NCBI GenBank assembly: GCA_944385305.1
Contig: CALWWS010000077.1
Location: forward strand, 1 to 5,643
DNA length: 5,643 bases
Reading direction: 5' to 3'
Source: an uncultured Oscillospiraceae bacterium
GTDB taxonomy: Bacteria; Bacillota; Clostridia; Oscillospirales; Oscillospiraceae
The notes under the pieces were generated by a model. That model was not told the DNA's origin. It saw nothing but the letters and a program-made list of their open reading frames with translations, and made no database searches. Below, one piece after another: positions 1 to 4,941 of the stretch. Numbering within the stretch: position 1 is the stretch's first letter; every line of letters begins with the position of its first letter. Both the position numbers and the translations under genes were made by a program.

Positions 1-734
1 GGGACTGCGTGGCCCTGGTGACCGACACCAGCCGGGAGAGCGCCGTGGAGCTGATGAATCTCACCGCCTATCTGGACGTGCTCATCCCCCGGGGGGGCGC
101 GGGCCTCATCCGCTCGGTGGTGGAAAATGCCCGGGTGCCGGTGATCCAGACCGGCGTGGGGGTGTGCCACGTGTATGTGGACGGCCAGGCGGATCTGGAC
201 ATGGGGGCGCGGATTATCTACAACGCCAAGTGCTCCCGCCCCTCGGTGTGCAACGCCGCCGAGTGCCTGCTGGTGGACCGGGCGGTGGCCCGGGACTTCC
301 TGCCCATGGCCTGGCAGCTGCTGCAGAGTAAAAACGTCCAGCTGCGGGGCTGCCCCGAGACCCGGGCCATCCTGGGGAACTTTGTGGTGCCCGCCAACCC
401 GGAGGACTGGAACACGGAGTTTGGGGACTACATCCTGGCTGTCAAGGTGGTCTCCGGGCCGGACGAGGCCATTGATTTCATCAACACCCACGGTACCGGC
501 CACTCCGAGGCCATTGTAACCAACAACTACTTTACTGCCCAGCGCTTCCTGGACGAGGTGGATGCAGCGGCGGTGTATGTCAACGCCTCCACTCGCTTTA
601 CCGACGGTTTTGAGTTCGGCCTGGGGGCAGAGATCGGCATCTCCACCCAGAAGATGCACGCCCGTGGCCCCATGGGGCTGGAGGAGCTGACCAGCTCCAA
701 GTTCATCATCTACGGCACCGGACAGACCCGGTAG
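1..734 (+). CDS. proA: Gamma-glutamyl phosphate reductase (glutamate-5-semialdehyde dehydrogenase), 3' part
   Basis: This enzyme reduces gamma-glutamyl phosphate to glutamate-5-semialdehyde with NADPH, the second step of proline synthesis, in the cytosol. The gene is cut by the left edge. The reading frame (first full codon at 3-5) gives 243 residues to a TAG stop, a bit over half of the usual roughly 415. Family signatures appear in order: [29 protein letters not shown], the catalytic-cysteine segment [10 protein letters not shown] (nucleophile Cys codon at 249-251), [25 protein letters not shown], and the C-terminal [22 protein letters not shown] block. All the landmarks expected in this half are present and there is no frameshift. 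A GTG at 9-11 is internal, not the start, because the conserved frame continues to its left. proB would be expected just upstream, but that is outside the window. Recognition is very secure. Confidence 0.96.
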   Translation, partial: DCVALVTDTSRESAVELMNLTAYLDVLIPRGGAGLIRSVVENARVPVIQTGVGVCHVYVDGQADLDMGARIIYNAKCSRPSVCNAAECLLVDRAVARDFLPMAWQLLQSKNVQLRGCPETRAILGNFVVPANPEDWNTEFGDYILAVKVVSGPDEAIDFINTHGTGHSEAIVTNNYFTAQRFLDEVDAAAVYVNASTRFTDGFEFGLGAEIGISTQKMHARGPMGLEELTSSKFIIYGTGQTR

Positions 735-745
735 GCATAGGATAC

Positions 746-763
746 TCCGGGCCTCCTCCCGGA
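746..763. other. Small hairpin downstream of proA
   Basis: Arms TCCGGG (746-751) and CCCGGA (758-763) pair perfectly around a 6-nt CCTCCT loop, 11 bases after the proA stop. There is no T-run, so it is not a convincing terminator alone. It may form part of the 3' end structure with the larger hairpin that follows. Confidence 0.4.
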
Positions 764-772
764 CTTCACGTA

Positions 773-810
773 CATACGGCGGGCCGTCCGGCCCGCCGTA
801 TGAATGTTTT
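773..810 (+). terminator. Perfect 13-bp hairpin after proA, possible terminator
   Basis: Arms 773-785 (CATACGGCGGGCC) and 790-802 pair perfectly around the 4-nt loop GTCC. Only a short TTTT (807-810) follows, after the spacer AATG. The stem is strong but the U-tract is weak and displaced, so it may be an imperfect intrinsic terminator, an mRNA 3' end stabiliser, or an intergenic barrier in a read-through operon with the gene at 827. Its right arm contains an ATG (800-802) in frame with that gene. I reject it as the start because it is buried in the stem and has no Shine-Dalgarno. Confidence 0.5.
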
Positions 811-819
811 GGGAGGTGG
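811..819 (+). promoter_or_regulatory. Shine-Dalgarno that fixes the start at 827
   Basis: GGGAGGTGG lies 7 nt upstream of the ATG at 827-829. It favours this ATG over the in-frame ATG at 800, which sits inside the preceding hairpin. Confidence 0.8.
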
Positions 820-826
820 ATTTCAA

Positions 827-1225
827 ATGGAGTGGGCCCTTACCCTGCCCCAGGGGGATCTCCACAGCGTCCATCTGGGTGATCTGGCGGCGGAGGAAGG
901 CGGCCAGGTGCTGGAGTGCAGCCTGTGCATGAAGCAGCTGGAGCCCGACCGCCGGGCGGCTGCCGCGGTATGGGCGGATCAGCTGGGGCCGGACGGCGCC
1001 CGGCAGCCCTGCGGACTGCGGGTGTACGCCATCCCCGCCCACCACCAGCCCGGCCCGGCGGACGTGATCCTGACAGGGGTACGCTTTATCCTGCCCGGCC
1101 GGCCCCAGGACGGCCCCCGCAGGCTGGTCGTCCGGGCGGACGTACACTATGTGGATCGCCAGCAGACCTGCCTGCTCGCCCCCCGGCCATCCCAGGAAGA
1201 GGCGCAGGCCGACCGGCCCCTGTAA
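827..1225 (+). CDS. Uncharacterised small CxxC-containing protein (132 aa)
   Basis: I do not recognise this protein. It has 132 residues, an ATG start with a strong Shine-Dalgarno at the right distance, GC-rich third codon positions like its neighbours, and a TAA stop just before a good terminator, so it is very likely a real gene. There is no signal peptide or membrane segment, so it is probably cytosolic. Visible features are a CSLC motif (Cys31 and Cys34) just before KQLEPD, two more cysteines (62 and 115), and alternating hydrophobic stretches near 64-70, 79-89 and 100-109 (VILTGVRFIL, LVVRADVHYV) that suggest beta strands. The last 15 or so residues are polar and Pro/Gln/Glu-rich, probably disordered. 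It lies 92 bp after proA in the same direction and may be co-transcribed if the intervening hairpin does not terminate. A single CxxC is too little to call metal binding or redox activity. The long antisense frame across it looks like a shadow. Confidence 0.75.
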   Translation: MEWALTLPQGDLHSVHLGDLAAEEGGQVLECSLCMKQLEPDRRAAAAVWADQLGPDGARQPCGLRVYAIPAHHQPGPADVILTGVRFILPGRPQDGPRRLVVRADVHYVDRQQTCLLAPRPSQEEAQADRPL

Positions 1226-1251
1226 CCCCGGAGAGCAAACCCTCTGCACAG

Positions 1252-1284
1252 AAAAAAGGCGCGGATAAAATCCGCGTCTTTTTT
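1252..1284. terminator. Bidirectional intrinsic terminator between convergent genes
   Basis: Arms 1252-1265 (AAAAAAGGCGCGGA) and 1271-1284 (TCCGCGTCTTTTTT) pair over 14 bp with one G-U, around a TAAAA loop. On each strand the GC stem is followed by six T, so it can end the + strand gene (stop at 1225) and the - strand CHR operon alike. On the - strand the stem begins at the last base of the second CHR gene's TGA stop, so a terminating ribosome would sit on the hairpin. Confidence 0.9.
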
Positions 1285-1853
1285 CACATCTTCCATACAA
1301 TTCCCACCACGGCGGACAGGCCGATGAACACGATGGGGTGCAGCTTCTTCAGCGCCTTGCAGCGCAGAGCGACAAAGACCGCCGCCGCCAGCACAATCCC
1401 CTTCCAGTTGAAGGCGGCCCACACCTGCCCCGCCGTGAGGGCCGCAGTGCTCACCAGGGCGATGGAGCACACCTGCACCAGCGCCGCAGCAATGAGGGCG
1501 GTGGAGGCGGGCCGCAGGCCGTAGAACACCGCGTCCACAATCCGGCTCTCCCGAAACCGCTTCAAAAAGCCGGCAATGACGGCGATGATAATGATGGCCG
1601 GGCACACCAGGCCCAGGGTGGCGATAACCCCGCCGGGGACGCCCCCCACGTGGAAGCCCACATAGGTGGCCATATTCACCCCCATGGGGCCGGGGGTGGA
1701 CTCGGAGATGGCGATCATGTTGGCCATCTCCGCCGGGCTGAACCAGCCGGTGCGCGCCCCCAGGTCGTTTAGAAAGGGGATGGTGGCCAGACCACCCCCC
1801 ACAGAGAAGAGCCCCACCTTGAAAAACTCGGCAAAGAGCAGCAGGTAGATCAT
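1284..1853 (-). CDS. CHR-family (chromate transporter-type) membrane protein, second subunit
   Basis: This 189-residue integral membrane protein is a single CHR domain of the ChrA family. Short-chain CHR proteins are usually encoded as adjacent pairs that are thought to work together. ChrA itself extrudes chromate from the cytosol, but for many anaerobe homologues the true substrate is unknown. The family hallmark is clear: FFKVGLFSVGGGLATIPFL (10-28), GWFSPAEMANMIAISESTPGP (36-56), VNMATYVGFHVGGVPGGVIATLG (59-81), then hydrophobic helices at about 82-97, 113-138, 151-166 and 172-187. The start is ATG at 1853-1851. It overlaps the upstream gene's TGA as ATGA, with GGAG 8 nt before it, which implies translational coupling. 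A longer frame upstream is only the other gene read out of frame. The family call is secure. Chromate as substrate is not shown. Confidence 0.92.
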   Translation of the reverse strand: MIYLLLFAEFFKVGLFSVGGGLATIPFLNDLGARTGWFSPAEMANMIAISESTPGPMGVNMATYVGFHVGGVPGGVIATLGLVCPAIIIIAVIAGFLKRFRESRIVDAVFYGLRPASTALIAAALVQVCSIALVSTAALTAGQVWAAFNWKGIVLAAAVFVALRCKALKKLHPIVFIGLSAVVGIVWKM

Positions 1854-2446
1854 TTCCGCAGCTCCCCCCTCGCCCCCCGCAGGCACAGCCCGGCCACCCC
1901 GGCGGCCACTACCAGCACCACCGGGGAGAGCAGCAGGTTGAGGGCCGCGCCCCACAGCCGGGCGGCGTCAAAGGTAACGAAGTTGCCCACCACCGCCAGG
2001 GGGAAGATCACCAGAAAGATCACCAGGGTGGCCCTGTCCACCACAGAGCCCTTGCGCAGCTTGAGCACGCTGGAGAGGATGAGGGCGCACACGCAGGCCC
2101 GCACCCCAGCAAAGGCGTGGATGACCACCGGCAGCTGGGCAAAGTTCTGGAGAAAGGCCGCAAAGGCCAGGATAATCACCACCGCGGGGAACACCACCCC
2201 CAGGGTGGCCGTCACGCCGCCGGACACCCCGCCCCGCTTCTGCCCCACGAAGGTGGCGGTATTCACCGCGATCACCCCAGGGGTGCACCGGCCGATGACG
2301 AAGTAGTCGGCCAGCTCCTCCTGGGTGACCCACCCCTTCTTCTCCACCAGCTCCCGCTGGAGGATGGGCAGCATGGCGTAGCCGCCCCCGAAGGTGCACA
2401 CCCCTACCCGGGCAAAGGTTAAAAAGAGATCCAGATAGGCCACCAT
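1850..2446 (-). CDS. CHR-family (chromate transporter-type) membrane protein, first subunit
   Basis: This 198-residue membrane protein is the partner of the CHR protein that follows it. The CHR signature runs LTFARVGVCTFGGGYAMLPI (9-28), KKGWVTQEELADYFVIGRCTPGV (36-58), VNTATFVGQKRGGVSGGVTATLG (61-83), followed by hydrophobic segments near 85-100, 108-127, 140-157 and 165-188 and a short basic tail. Together the pair makes up the two halves of a full-length ChrA-like permease. The start is ATG at 2446-2444. It is bounded by an in-frame TAG at 2452-2450 and preceded by GGAG (2456-2453) with a 6-nt spacer. No strong promoter is visible just upstream, so it probably depends on the nadE promoter. 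The 236-bp gap to the present nadE stop is filled by a duplicated nadE tail and a palindromic insert. Before that insertion the spacing would have been 3 nt. Confidence 0.93.
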   Translation of the reverse strand: MVAYLDLFLTFARVGVCTFGGGYAMLPILQRELVEKKGWVTQEELADYFVIGRCTPGVIAVNTATFVGQKRGGVSGGVTATLGVVFPAVVIILAFAAFLQNFAQLPVVIHAFAGVRACVCALILSSVLKLRKGSVVDRATLVIFLVIFPLAVVGNFVTFDAARLWGAALNLLLSPVVLVVAAGVAGLCLRGARGELRK

Positions 2447-2449
2447 TTC

Positions 2450-2686
2450 CTACTCCAGCCCCTCCAGTTCCTCCAGCCACAAAGCGGCCACCCCGTCGGA
2501 GGGCATCCGCCAGTCAGCCCCATGAAAGCGTGCTTTCATGGGGACGCCGTTCCTCTTCCCTTCCTCGGCGGGAGTGAATCCCGCCTGCGGCAAGGTTTTT
2601 CCACGACAGGGAAAAACCTTGGACGCGCCAAAGGCGCGGCTCGCTTTCGCTCGCGGGCGACTGGCGGCCAAAACCATATCTGTCAT
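2450..2686 (-). CDS. Possible 78-aa ORF: insert-encoded basic peptide fused to the NadE tail
   Basis: An ATG at 2686-2684 overlaps the nadE TGA as ATGA and is preceded by GGAGG (2698-2694) with a 7-nt spacer, an excellent arrangement for coupled translation. The frame stays open through all 57 codons of the insert (starts MTDMVLAASRPRAKASRAFG, rich in Arg and Lys). It then runs in the native NadE frame through the duplicated tail (DWRMPSDG to EELEGLE) to TAG. The peptide part is low-complexity, basic and encoded by palindromes, which argues against a conserved function. GC-rich sequence makes open frames of this size common. It could be translated without having a role. It is included because start signal, frame and duplication fit together unusually well. 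Confidence 0.3.
   Translation of the reverse strand: MTDMVLAASRPRAKASRAFGASKVFPCRGKTLPQAGFTPAEEGKRNGVPMKARFHGADWRMPSDGVAALWLEELEGLE
2454..2515 (-). repeat. Downstream copy of the nadE 3' end (62-bp direct repeat, copy A)
   Basis: These 62 bp are identical to 2687-2748, the end of nadE. On the - strand they encode DWRMPSDG through EELEGL plus two bases of the last Glu codon, which is completed as GAG and followed by TAG at 2452-2450. The chr start lies only 3 nt beyond that TAG, and the chr Shine-Dalgarno GGAG is formed at this repeat's edge. The copy therefore sits in what looks like the original nadE-chr junction. It is cut off from the rest of nadE and is best seen as a stranded tail fragment. 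Confidence 0.97.
2516..2686. mobile_element. 171-bp palindrome-rich insert between duplicated nadE tails
   Basis: This insert lies exactly between the two 62-bp repeats and contains four perfect stem-loops. They are 2518-2529/2532-2543 (12-bp arms, 2-nt loop), 2567-2573/2579-2585 (7 bp), 2591-2602/2610-2621 (12-bp arms CAAGGTTTTTCC and its complement) and 2624-2629/2633-2638 (6 bp). A GCTCGC direct repeat follows at 2639-2654. Near its right edge, GACTGGCGG (2659-2667) is the inverse of CCGCCAGTC found at the edge of both repeat copies. No transposase is present, so it would have to be non-autonomous, like REP or MITE-type units, or a remnant. Its movement is inferred from the flanking duplication. 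Whether it recurs elsewhere in the genome cannot be seen here. Confidence 0.6.
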
Positions 2687-4611
2687 TCCAGCCCCTCCAG
2701 TTCCTCCAGCCACAAAGCGGCCACCCCGTCGGAGGGCATCCGCCAGTCGCCCCGGGGGGAGAGGGCCACCGAGCCCACCTTGGGCCCGTCGGGCAGGCAG
2801 GAGCGCTTGAACTGCTGGGAGAAGAAGCGGCGGTAAAAGTTTTTCAGCCACTTGAGCAGCACAGCCCGGTCATACCGCTTGCCCAGGGCCTGCTCGGCCA
2901 TGCGCAGCACCTTCCTGGGGGGGAAGCCCCAGCGGATGGCGTAGTAGAGGTAGAAGTCGTGCAGCTCGTAGGGGCCCACCAGATCCTCCGTCTTCTGAGC
3001 GATCTGTCCCTCGATGACAGGAAGCAGCTCGGGGGAGACGGGGGTGTCCAGGATGTCGCTGAGCACGTCGGACAGCTGCCGGTCCTCCTCCGCCTTGTCG
3101 TCTGAAATAAAGGACACCAGGTGGCGCACCAGGGTCTTGGGGATGCCGGCGTTGACGGCGTACATGCTCATGTGATCCCCGTTGTAGGTGCACCAGCCCA
3201 GGGCCAGCTCGCTGAGATCCCCGGTGCCGATGACCAGGCCCTGGTTCTGGTTTGCAATATCCATGAGCACCTGGGTGCGCTCCCGGGCCTGGCTGTTTTC
3301 AAAGGTCACGTCGTGGTTGTCCATGGACTGGCCGATGTCCCCGAAGTGCACCTTCACCGCCTGGCCGATGTCGATGGTCTTTAAGGTGCAGCCCAGCCGC
3401 TCGGCCAGAAGCACCGCGTTGGACTTGGTGCGGTCGGTGGTGCCGAAGCAGGGCATGGTGACGGCAATGATATCGCTGGCGGGCCGGTCCAGCATCTTCA
3501 TGGCAATGCCGGTGATGAGCACCGCCAGGGTGGAGTCCAGCCCGCCGGACAGGCCAACCACCGCGGTCTTGGCCCCGGTGTGCTCCAGCCGCTTGCGCAG
3601 GCCCTGGGCGGCAATGTAGAGGATCTCGTTGCACCGCTCCGCCCGATCCCCCTGATCCTCCGGCACAAAGGGCATGGGGGCAATGTGCCGGGTGAGAGTG
3701 GTGGTAGCCGGCTGGAGTGAGAAGGAGACCGAGGGGCACCCATCCGCCGCGGACACAGTGGTAAAGGTGCTGATCCGACGCCGCTCATAGGCCAGGCGCT
3801 GCACGTCAATCTCGCTCACCGTCAGCCCGGAGGCAAAGCGCCGCTCGGCCAGCAGCACACCGTTTTCTGCGATCATGTTGTGGCCTGGGAAGACCACATC
3901 GGTGGTGGACTCCCCCTCCCCGGCGTTGGCGTAGAGATAGCCGCATACCAACCTGGCGGAGGTACCCGCCACCAGCTGGCGGCGGTACTGGGTCTTGCCC
4001 ACCCCCTCGTCGGAGGCGGACAGGTTGAGCATCAGGGTGGCCCCCCGCTGAGCAAGCTCGCGGCAGGGGGGATCGGGGGCCCACAGGTCCTCGCAGATCT
4101 CCACCCCCACCTTCAGCTCGGGCAGGGTGTCGCACACAAAGATCTGCCGGGCGCACACCACCGGCCGCCCGTCCCCCAGCAGGTTGTCCAGCCGCGCGGA
4201 AAAACCGGGGCCGCCGGAGGTGAACCAGCGCTGCTCGTAGAACTCCCCGTAGTTGGGCAGATACTGCTTGGGCACCAGGCCCAGCAGCGCGCCCTTGTGG
4301 ATCACCGCCGCACAGTTGTACAGCTTGCCCTCAATCTCCACCGGCAGGCCCAGGGCGGTGAGCATATCCAGGTTGCGGGTGGCCTCCAGCACGGTGGCCA
4401 GCCCCTCCAGCGCACCCCGCAGCAGGGTGTCCTGAAGGAAGAGATCCCCGCAGGTGTAGCCGGTGAGGCACAGCTCAGGCAGCACCAGTACCCGCACCCC
4501 CTGCTCCGCCGCCTGGCGCATCAGAGTGAAAATCTGCTCGGCATTGTAGCGGCAGTCCGCCACCCGGATTTTGGGCGTACCTGCGGCCACCTTAATAAAT
4601 CCATCCCGCAT
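2683..4611 (-). CDS. nadE: Glutamine-dependent NAD+ synthetase (EC 6.3.5.1)
   Basis: This cytosolic enzyme makes NAD+ from deamido-NAD+ (nicotinate adenine dinucleotide), ATP and glutamine, the last step of NAD synthesis. It has 642 residues, normal for the two-domain bacterial form. The N-terminal nitrilase-like glutaminase domain (about 5-290) carries the Glu-Lys-Cys triad: Glu46 in LVLPELCLTGYT, Lys115 in VPKQYLPNYGEFYE, and Cys173 in VGVEICEDLWAPDPPC. The C-terminal synthetase domain (about 325-642) has the ATP-pyrophosphatase loop SGGLDS at 355-360, MPCFGTTDRTKSNA at 386-399, GTGDLSELALGW at 462-473, and the tail motif FKRSCLPDGPKVG. The start is ATG at 4611-4609 with GGAGG (4626-4622) 10 nt before it. 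The frame stays open upstream, but that part lacks family sequence and contains the promoter. The final 20 codons are duplicated downstream. The present stop (TGA, 2685-2683) comes from the insert and leaves the protein length unchanged. Confidence 0.97.
   Translation of the reverse strand: MRDGFIKVAAGTPKIRVADCRYNAEQIFTLMRQAAEQGVRVLVLPELCLTGYTCGDLFLQDTLLRGALEGLATVLEATRNLDMLTALGLPVEIEGKLYNCAAVIHKGALLGLVPKQYLPNYGEFYEQRWFTSGGPGFSARLDNLLGDGRPVVCARQIFVCDTLPELKVGVEICEDLWAPDPPCRELAQRGATLMLNLSASDEGVGKTQYRRQLVAGTSARLVCGYLYANAGEGESTTDVVFPGHNMIAENGVLLAERRFASGLTVSEIDVQRLAYERRRISTFTTVSAADGCPSVSFSLQPATTTLTRHIAPMPFVPEDQGDRAERCNEILYIAAQGLRKRLEHTGAKTAVVGLSGGLDSTLAVLITGIAMKMLDRPASDIIAVTMPCFGTTDRTKSNAVLLAERLGCTLKTIDIGQAVKVHFGDIGQSMDNHDVTFENSQARERTQVLMDIANQNQGLVIGTGDLSELALGWCTYNGDHMSMYAVNAGIPKTLVRHLVSFISDDKAEEDRQLSDVLSDILDTPVSPELLPVIEGQIAQKTEDLVGPYELHDFYLYYAIRWGFPPRKVLRMAEQALGKRYDRAVLLKWLKNFYRRFFSQQFKRSCLPDGPKVGSVALSPRGDWRMPSDGVAALWLEELEGLE
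2687..2748 (-). repeat. nadE 3' end (62-bp direct repeat, copy B, inside nadE)
   Basis: This copy is identical to 2454-2515 at a spacing of 233 bp. It is the true continuation of nadE, covering codons 622 (Asp) to 641 plus two bases of Glu642. After the repeat the two copies diverge: here GA is followed by ATGA (Glu GAA, stop TGA), and in the other copy by GTAG (Glu GAG, stop TAG). Both therefore encode the same C-terminus. Beyond the other end, both copies continue with GCCCC on the + strand once a single extra A (2516) is allowed in copy A. Confidence 0.97.
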
Positions 4612-4655
4612 AATAAAAGCGCCTCCTTCGGGATTCATTCCATTAAAACAAGGAT

Positions 4656-4684
4656 ATGATACCCCAAACCGCAGCCAATTGCAA
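4656..4684 (-). promoter_or_regulatory. nadE promoter (sigma-70/SigA type)
   Basis: On the - strand, TTGCAA (4684-4679) and TATCAT (4661-4656) are separated by 17 bp, matching the consensus at 4 of 6 and 5 of 6 positions. Transcription would begin near 4650-4648, giving a leader of about 40 nt before the nadE ATG. It probably also drives the two CHR genes. No operator dyad is obvious. Confidence 0.75.
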
Positions 4685-4695
4685 CGCCCAGCGAA

Positions 4696-4731
4696 CCGAA
4701 AAGCCCCGGCCTTCCGGCCGGGGCTTTTCGG
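4696..4731. terminator. Strong symmetrical terminator hairpin upstream of nadE
   Basis: A perfect 16-bp stem (4696-4711 with 4716-4731) has a TTCC loop. Its core is AAAAGCCCCGGCC and the complement ending in TTTT, so it can act on either strand. It lies just upstream of the nadE promoter. No gene ends at it from either side within the window: nadE and thrS diverge from this region. It may insulate the nadE promoter or end a short RNA. Confidence 0.8.
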
Positions 4732-4906
4732 GTGTGTGTTGTGTTTTGCAAAGGTGTTGGAAAGGGATAAGAGAGGAATTGGTTTGGGAGGATGGTTTTG
4801 ATTCATCTCTGAATCTGTGTGTATCATACTATGAAATTACGGCCAAATCGTGACCGCTTTGTAAATAAACTGTGAATTGCAAAAACCCGCTTACAGGCAC
4901 TTCCGC
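4732..4906. other. AT-richer intergenic stretch between nadE and thrS control regions
   Basis: No convincing coding sequence is present, and the base composition is clearly lower in GC than the genes on either side. A 6-bp dyad, GATTCA/TGAATC (4800-4805/4810-4815, loop TCTC), lies between a weak + strand promoter-like pair, TTGATT (4798-4803) and TATCAT (4822-4827), spaced 18 bp apart. The same spot read on the - strand gives TATGAT (4828-4823) without a good -35 box. The - strand is C/A/T-rich and contains CCTCCC (4791-4786), a Shine-Dalgarno complement. These are weak signals only. Confidence 0.4.
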
Positions 4907-4935
4907 TTGACAACGCCGCCAGCAGGTGATATCAT
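4907..4935 (+). promoter_or_regulatory. thrS promoter
   Basis: A consensus -35 TTGACA (4907-4912) and a -10 TATCAT (4930-4935) are separated by exactly 17 bp. Transcription would begin around 4941-4943, directly at the 5' edge of the T-box leader. This is the strongest promoter in the window. Confidence 0.88.
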
Positions 4936-4941
4936 ATCCCC

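Noticed and set aside
710..1300. Long - strand frame (196 codons) antisense to the small gene after proA
   Set aside because: It overlaps the proA end and the bidirectional terminator and has a low-complexity Gly/Gln/Arg-rich translation without family features. The + strand gene has the Shine-Dalgarno and codon bias.
1854..1955. Upstream extension of the second CHR gene
   Set aside because: The added residues are the first CHR gene read out of frame. The ATG at 1853 has its own GGAG and the coupled ATGA overlap, and begins exactly where the family begins.
2591..2621. Intrinsic terminator for nadE at the CAAGGTTTTTCC hairpin
   Set aside because: The T-run is inside the stem, not after it, and neither strand has a U-tract downstream of the hairpin.
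2516..2686. CRISPR array or tRNA gene in the palindromic region
   Set aside because: The palindromes differ from one another and are not regularly spaced repeats, and no cloverleaf or CCA-end pattern can be drawn.
3880..4659. 259-codon + strand frame opposite nadE
   Set aside because: It is a shadow of a securely identified nadE in GC-rich DNA. The translation is Gly/His/Gln/Leu-rich with no recognisable domain.
4612..4827. Longer nadE start giving about 72 more N-terminal residues
   Set aside because: The extra segment has no family similarity, contains the nadE promoter and the terminator hairpin, and lacks a good Shine-Dalgarno. ATG at 4611 has GGAGG and gives the normal family length.
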